This document shows positions 15,860 to 19,868 of a stretch of DNA of 19,868 nucleotides, in pieces. Each line of letters begins with the position of its first letter. The first letter of the stretch is position 1. The notes under the pieces were generated by a model. The model worked only from the letters and a program-made list of their open reading frames with translations, searched no databases and was not told the DNA's origin. The DNA is from Candidatus Bathyarchaeota archaeon (GTDB lineage Archaea > Thermoproteota > Bathyarchaeia > Bathyarchaeales > Bathyarchaeaceae): the NCBI GenBank assembly GCA_023136395.1, contig JAGLRI010000003.1, positions 1 to 19,868 of the forward strand. Direction: 5' to 3'. Made by a program: the position numbers and the translations under genes.

Positions 15860-16354
15860 TTATGAGTCTTTTTTCCTCTTTACTTTCGAATCAGCTTTAA
15901 AAATTTCTTCTTCTTTCAATCGCTTAAAGAATTTAATCTTTTCATAAAGTGAAGGATTAGATAAAGCAAGAATTTTTACAGCAGCTAAGGCTGCATTCGC
16001 AGGTTCAAAAACAAAAGAAACCGCAACACCTTTTGGTGTTACAACACTAGAAAAGACTTTAACCCAGCCCCTCTTTTCTGAATCTGGGGGACAAGCAATA
16101 ACAGGATATCTCGTGAAACCAGCGACAAATCCGGAAAGAGCATCAGATAAACCAGCAACGGTAATGTAAACAATATTTAATTCTGATTTCGCATAATGTT
16201 TTAAAATTTTTAATAAATGTTCTGGAGTTTTATGAGCAGAAGCGATATTGTATTCATAATTAACAGTGTACTCCTCAAGAATACTCCCTATAGAAGTGGC
16301 AAAAGACAAATCGCTTTTAGAACCCAATATTATAACGACTTTTTGTTCAGACAT
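15860..16354 (-). CDS. purE: Phosphoribosylaminoimidazole carboxylase, class II PurE
   Basis: A 164-residue PurE. GSKSDL (11-16) is the phosphate-binding loop, SAHKTPEH carries His41 and Lys42, then YITVAGLSDALSGF and the C-terminal PANAALAA. Class I enzymes normally read SAHRTP and handle N5-CAIR made by PurK. The SAHK form, the long lysine-rich C-terminal tail and the divergent CPPDSEKRGWVKVFSS block agree with class II PurE, which carboxylates AIR directly with CO2. No purK lies in the cluster, consistent with that. It is the first gene of the operon. ATG 16354 has no Shine-Dalgarno, so the transcript may be leaderless. Confidence 0.93.
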   Translation of the reverse strand: MSEQKVVIILGSKSDLSFATSIGSILEEYTVNYEYNIASAHKTPEHLLKILKHYAKSELNIVYITVAGLSDALSGFVAGFTRYPVIACPPDSEKRGWVKVFSSVVTPKGVAVSFVFEPANAALAAVKILALSNPSLYEKIKFFKRLKEEEIFKADSKVKRKKDS

Positions 16355-16666
16355 AAAAAGATATTTGTCAAAGAAAAGTTAAGTATCTTTTCATAAATGT
16401 TGCAGTCTAATGTTAAGTTGAATCATAGGGAGTAATATGTAAAGCAATGCGCGCGCATTTATTTATTAATAGTGTTTTTGGCTTCTGCGCTCGTACAGGT
16501 CTTAAAAAAAGGTACCAGAAAAGAGATTATTGTTCGATCCTTAAACGAATATATGGATAGTTTGAAGGGGAAGTTGGTGAATTGAATTCTAGTTTGTATT
16601 ACTTACGCTCTCTAAATATTATAGACGTCTTTGCACCATAAAATGTTAAGTAAAAGAAGATAAGGT
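16355..16666. other. Spacer between purE and the cdc48-linked ORF
   Basis: A gap of 312 bases that should hold the purine-operon promoter (minus strand) and the 3' end of the cdc48 transcript. The one clear structure is the perfect 14-base palindrome AATGCGCGCGCATT at 16446-16459, a GC-rich core in AT-rich sequence about 90 bases upstream of the purE start. No tRNA or riboswitch fold was recognised. A 37-codon plus-strand ORF (16472-16585) is not convincing. Confidence 0.6.
16446..16459. promoter_or_regulatory. GC-core perfect palindrome upstream of the purine operon
   Basis: AATGCGCGCGCATT reads identically on both strands. Its base composition stands out from its surroundings. As a two-fold symmetric site it could bind a dimeric regulator of the purine operon, or mark the end of the converging cdc48 transcript region. 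There is no direct evidence of function. Confidence 0.35.
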
Positions 16667-16900
16667 TTAATTTTTCTTGTTCAGTTCTACTCGTCTCTTT
16701 CCTTTTGTGAGTGTAGAAACACGGACCTTTCCTTGGATCTCCATCTTCATTAACGTCTTATTTAGTTTTCCAAAACCTATGTCGTCATAACTTTCCTTCA
16801 AAAGGTTATAAAGCTCAACATCGGATAACGTGCCCTTTTTTTCTAGAATTTCTGCTATTGTTGTGTAAAGTAGGCGGGACTTCCAAGTTTTTATGGACAG
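16667..16900 (-). CDS. Small winged-helix-like protein directly following cdc48, non-standard start
   Basis: A 77-codon open frame begins at the codon right after the cdc48 TAA and in the same frame. It reads TWKSRLLYTTIAEILEKKG, then LSDVELYNLLKESY, FGKLNKTLMKMEIQG, KVRVSTLTKGKRRVELN. The layout (helix; helix-turn-helix; a 'LNKTLMKMEIQGKV' recognition-like helix; then a two-strand basic wing) is that of a small archaeal winged-helix DNA-binding protein. Codon use and the charged-hydrophobic pattern look coding to its end. No ATG, GTG or TTG is available before the conserved part. A CTG at 16898-16900, preceded by GGTGG inside the cdc48 3' end, is the best start; an ATA start or read-through of the TAA are alternatives. 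Probably translated coupled to cdc48. The specific family is not identified. Confidence 0.7.
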   Translation of the reverse strand: MSIKTWKSRLLYTTIAEILEKKGTLSDVELYNLLKESYDDIGFGKLNKTLMKMEIQGKVRVSTLTKGKRRVELNKKN

Positions 16901-19087
16901 TTATGCCACCATCGTTGTGGGTTTTTTTAATTGCTTAGCTTGCCTCATGAAGCTCTTGTACCACGTTTCCATGTCCGTTGATATACTTGGGCCAATATTT
17001 TCAATAGCATTCTTGAAGTTGTCGGGTGTTACCTCCTTAGCTTTCATGTTTTTCCGCAAAGCGTGTAAAGCAGCCTCCCGACAAAACGCATCAATATCAG
17101 CTCCAGAATAGCCTTTTGTCATACTTGCTAGATGGGATAGATCTACATCTTTTGTTATAGGCATGTCTTTCGTGTATATCTCGAAGATCTTCAACCTAGC
17201 CTTTTCGTCTGGCTGAGGAACGTAAATTAAGCGGTCAAACCTGCCAGGTCGAAGAACAGCCGGATCTACAATATCTGGTCTGTTCGTTGCAGCGATTATG
17301 ACCACATCCTCAAGAGAGATTATTCCATCCATTTCCGTAAGAAGCTGGCTTATAACTCGCTCTGCCACACCACTGTCACCGAAACCCATTCCCCTTTTTG
17401 GAACGAGTGCGTCAAATTCATCAAAGAAAATCACCGAGGGAGCTGCCATCCTCCCCTTCTTAAAGACCTCTCGAATGGCTTTCTCCGATTCTCCTACCCA
17501 TTTAGAAAAGACTTCTGGACCTTTTATTGTGATGAAATTTGCTTCGCTTGCGGTGGCGACAGCCCTTGCCAACATAGTTTTTCCACATCCAGGTGGTCCA
17601 AAAAGCAGGATTCCTCTGGTTGGACGTATCCCCATTCTGGTGAAGATCTCTGGATTATTTAAAGGCCACTCGACCGCTTCCCTAAGATCAGCCTTCACGC
17701 CTTCCAAACCACCTATGTCTTCCCAAAGAACAGTAGGTATCTCAACGTAAACTTCCCTCATCGCGGTCGGTGTGATTTCCTTGTAAGCATTCGTGAAGTC
17801 TTCTAGCTGAATCGCCATCTTCTCCAAGACGTTAGGGGGAACCCTCTCTTCCTTTAGGTTTATCTCAGGTAGATACCGACGTAAGGCTTTCATAGCCGTT
17901 TCTCGGCACAATGCCGCGAGGTCTGCTCCGGTGTAACCATGTGTCTGCTTAGCAAGTTTCTTTAGGTCAACATTTTCCTCTAGTGGCATTCCTCTCGTGT
18001 GGATTTGCAATATTTCATACCGAGCTGATTGATCGGGTACCCCGATCACTACCTCCCTATCGAACCTTCCCGGTCTTCGGAGCGCAGGATCAAGAGCGTC
18101 AGGTCTGTTCGTTGCACCAATAACTATAACATTTCCACGTTCTGCTAGTCCATCCATCAACGCAAGAAGTTGAGCAACAACTCTTCTCTCAACTTCCCCT
18201 TGAACCTCTTCTCGTTTCGGTGCAATGGCATCAAGCTCATCAATAAAAATAATACTAGGCGCGTTTTTCTGAGCCTGCTGAAACATCTCTCGAAGCCTGG
18301 CTTCAGATTCCCCATAAAATTTGGACATTATCTCTGGACCGTTTATCGAGGAGAAGTTAGCCTCAGACTCGCTTGCTACAGCTCTTGCCAATAATGTTTT
18401 TCCACATCCTGGTGGACCATGCAACAACACTCCCTTAGGAGGCTCTATCCCCAACCTTTGGAATAGCTCTGGATGCCGGATAGGAAGCTCAACCATCTCT
18501 CTAATCCGTTGAATCTCATCATGTAGTCCACCGATGTCCTCATAAGTTGTTCGTGGCACGCCTATTGATTCTGGGGCAGGTTCACTTAGAATTTGTAGAT
18601 TTGTTTCGTATGTTACTCTAACAACCCCATGTGGTCGGGTTTTAGATACAGTAAATGGTATGGCGTGACCAAGCATCATAACGAGAGTTGTGTCCCCTTC
18701 AACAAAGGCTTTCTCCATAAGCCTGTTCTTCACGAATCTAGCGAAGTCCTCATCAACATTTAATCTCATATCAACTGGAGCCAAGACGATGTTTACAGCA
18801 CTCTTCACTAAGGCTGAGCGTACCACTGCAAATTCGTTTATCGCTACTCCCGCATTCTTGCGAGTTAGTCCATCAATACGCATAATTTCTCGATTTTGAT
18901 CCTCAGAATAAGCTGGCCAAGCTATTGCAGTTGTGATTCTCTTCCCCGATATCTCAATCACATCACCTGCGGAAATACTTAGCTGTTGCATAGCCCTCTG
19001 ATCAATTCTAGCAATTCCCCGGGCCACATCACGTTGTCTGGCATCCCCAACTCTTAATTGAACCTCGCTCATATCCTTCACTTCCAC
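16901..19087 (-). CDS. Cdc48/VCP-type AAA+ ATPase
   Basis: A 728-residue archaeal Cdc48 (VAT-like) unfoldase with the full architecture: N-terminal double-psi-barrel domain (VQLRVGDARQRDVARGIARID, about 1-100), a second N subdomain, then two AAA modules. D1 has Walker A GPPGCGKT (224-231) and Walker B FIDELD (Asp283, Glu284). D2 has Walker A GPPGCGKT (497-504) and Walker B FFDEFD (Asp556, Glu557). ATNRPD and RRPGRFD/RPGRFD give sensor and arginine-finger residues in both. A hexameric, ATP-driven protein-remodelling machine, often feeding the proteasome. The C-terminus ends KKPTTMVA without a clear HbYX proteasome-docking motif. Length is normal. The start is GTG 19087 or ATG 19072 (MSEVQLRVG); the latter gives the more typical N-terminus. 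It is followed without spacing by the winged-helix ORF. Confidence 0.96.
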   Translation of the reverse strand: MEVKDMSEVQLRVGDARQRDVARGIARIDQRAMQQLSISAGDVIEISGKRITTAIAWPAYSEDQNREIMRIDGLTRKNAGVAINEFAVVRSALVKSAVNIVLAPVDMRLNVDEDFARFVKNRLMEKAFVEGDTTLVMMLGHAIPFTVSKTRPHGVVRVTYETNLQILSEPAPESIGVPRTTYEDIGGLHDEIQRIREMVELPIRHPELFQRLGIEPPKGVLLHGPPGCGKTLLARAVASESEANFSSINGPEIMSKFYGESEARLREMFQQAQKNAPSIIFIDELDAIAPKREEVQGEVERRVVAQLLALMDGLAERGNVIVIGATNRPDALDPALRRPGRFDREVVIGVPDQSARYEILQIHTRGMPLEENVDLKKLAKQTHGYTGADLAALCRETAMKALRRYLPEINLKEERVPPNVLEKMAIQLEDFTNAYKEITPTAMREVYVEIPTVLWEDIGGLEGVKADLREAVEWPLNNPEIFTRMGIRPTRGILLFGPPGCGKTMLARAVATASEANFITIKGPEVFSKWVGESEKAIREVFKKGRMAAPSVIFFDEFDALVPKRGMGFGDSGVAERVISQLLTEMDGIISLEDVVIIAATNRPDIVDPAVLRPGRFDRLIYVPQPDEKARLKIFEIYTKDMPITKDVDLSHLASMTKGYSGADIDAFCREAALHALRKNMKAKEVTPDNFKNAIENIGPSISTDMETWYKSFMRQAKQLKKPTTMVA

Positions 19088-19222
19088 ATCTCAAAAAGAT
19101 GTTAAACTATAATATCTGAAGTTAAAATCATATCTTATGTTTTTCAACTTCATTTTCTAAAGAGCACTGTTTTATATAAATTTTATTCTTCTCTTTTTCT
19201 TCAATTGGATAGTACATGAAAT

Positions 19223-19315
19223 CTACAAACCCAATAATCCTGTTACCGTTTGAAAAACAACATATGCTAACAAAATTAATGCTGCTATTATGATTGCTAA
19301 TTGTATTTTATTCAA
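19223..19315 (-). CDS. Possible 30-residue single-span membrane protein
   Basis: On the minus strand upstream of cdc48, a TTG-started ORF of 30 codons encodes NKIQLAIIIAALILLAYVVF followed by a short glycine-leucine tail, i.e. a short charged start and one transmembrane helix of about 20 residues. GGGAAGG stands just before the start, although only 2 bases separate it from the TTG. The frame is closed by a stop upstream, so no longer version exists. The family is not recognised. It resembles the tiny single-span subunits found with membrane complexes, but AT-rich spacers can yield hydrophobic ORFs by chance. The rest of the 19088-19535 spacer shows no gene. Confidence 0.35.
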   Translation of the reverse strand: MNKIQLAIIIAALILLAYVVFQTVTGLLGL

Positions 19316-19535
19316 AACCTTCCCTATTGTTAGAGAGAAACAACTTTATGTAAAAAAAGTTATGGTAAAAAAGGTATAATGAATGGCTGATTAAATTTGA
19401 TTTATCTTTGTTTTATATGCAAGAACCGTTTATTCAATTGTCCATCAAATTCCCTTTTCTCTTTTTAAGTTAAATTTTGCATTATACACGAGTGGAAGTT
19501 GAGAAGACGAGAACAAAAAATTGGAAGATTGACCC

Positions 19536-19868
19536 ATGAAAAACTGGATACAAGTTAAGATTCTTCTCTCTATTATTAAACTATCAGCCCAAGGACTAAC
19601 GAGTTTATTCGAGATCCATATGAACTCTCATATATCTACCGTAACTATTGAAGAAACATTGACAAATTTAGTGGAGAAGAATCTTGTAAAGTTCAAAGGA
19701 GGAGAGATAGGAGCTTCTAGTGAGCAGAGACTTAAACTTGCTTTGCTTGCTATCCAACATGGAGCGGATTTAGAGAATGCCTGCAGATACTTGGATTGGA
19801 AGGAATTCGAGGATCTAACCATTGTAGCTCTTGAGTTGAATGGTTTTGTGGCTCATAAACATTTTCGG
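19536..19868 (+). CDS. Winged-helix plus restriction-endonuclease-fold protein (3' end outside window)
   Basis: The first 111 residues are visible. Residues 1-57 (KNWIQVKILLSIIKLSAQG then ETLTNLVEKNLVKF) look like a winged-helix DNA-binding domain. Residues 60-111 (SSEQRLKLALLAIQHGADLE, YLDWKEFEDLTIVALELNGF) match the opening helices of an archaeal family whose C-terminal part has a restriction-endonuclease-like (PD-(D/E)xK) fold; the WKEFE...NGF pattern is typical of that fold's first helix. The catalytic D...ExK would lie beyond the window, so nuclease activity cannot be judged. ATG 19536 follows an in-frame TGA at 19530. It is divergent from the cdc48 operon. The usual role is unknown; it is not seen next to a methyltransferase here. 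Confidence 0.7.
   Translation, partial: MKNWIQVKILLSIIKLSAQGLTSLFEIHMNSHISTVTIEETLTNLVEKNLVKFKGGEIGASSEQRLKLALLAIQHGADLENACRYLDWKEFEDLTIVALELNGFVAHKHFR

Noticed and set aside
16472..16585. Plus-strand GTG ORF of 37 codons whose end (TRKEIIVRSLNEYMDSL) faintly recalls a ribbon-helix-helix protein
   Set aside because: Too short, no Shine-Dalgarno, lies in the purE upstream spacer on the opposite strand, and the resemblance is not specific.
17298..17750. 150-codon plus-strand ORF opposite cdc48
   Set aside because: Antisense shadow of the conserved Cdc48 D2 module, with no independent coding pattern.
1..19868. CRISPR array, tRNA, rRNA, IS element or phage genes
   Set aside because: No regularly spaced repeats, tRNA-like cloverleaf, transposase or phage protein was recognised by reading; a tRNAscan/Infernal run would be needed to exclude small RNAs fully.

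Overview
The window comes from an AT-rich archaeal chromosome. A TACK-lineage organism, for example a Bathyarchaeia-like one, fits best. The pointers are a family-B DNA polymerase with the Cys/His-rich insert I associate with archaeal family-B enzymes, a two-AAA Cdc48/VCP ATPase, a PurP (archaeal purine enzyme) remnant, an archaeal restriction-endonuclease-fold protein, and many TTG start codons. The lineage is inferred from recalled protein families, not from a search.

Left part (1-6139). A rhomboid-type intramembrane serine protease runs off the left edge on the minus strand. Its C-terminus continues into what looks like an Hsp20/alpha-crystallin domain. Diverging from it is a short family-B DNA polymerase with palm motifs A and C intact but no recognisable 3'-5' exonuclease module. 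It is followed by the first ~52 codons of a TatD-type metal hydrolase, cut off where the convergent tungsten aldehyde:ferredoxin oxidoreductase (AOR) gene ends. A D-isomer 2-hydroxyacid dehydrogenase is divergent from AOR.

Middle part (6356-16354). A pfkB-family kinase converges on an eight-gene purine operon on the minus strand, in transcription order purE-purC-[purP fragment]-purB-purF-purM-purS-purL-purQ. The genes are close-packed and several have clear Shine-Dalgarno sites. These enzymes cover PRPP to PRA (PurF), FGAR to FGAM (PurSLQ), FGAM to AIR (PurM), AIR to CAIR (PurE, class II, no PurK needed), CAIR to SAICAR (PurC) and SAICAR to AICAR (PurB). PurD, PurN/PurT and the final IMP cyclohydrolase are not here. 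The AICAR-formylating PurP is present only as a 34-codon 5' stub whose start overlaps the purC stop codon. PurM is the long form I associate with Bacteroidetes. By eye, this region and the kinase are more AT-rich than the flanking genes.

Right part (16355-19868). Cdc48 is followed, with no spacing, by a small winged-helix-like ORF in the same frame that lacks an ATG/GTG/TTG start. Upstream of cdc48 lies a possible 30-residue single-span membrane protein. A winged-helix plus restriction-endonuclease-fold protein enters the right edge on the plus strand. I saw no tRNA, rRNA, CRISPR array, insertion sequence or recognisable riboswitch.
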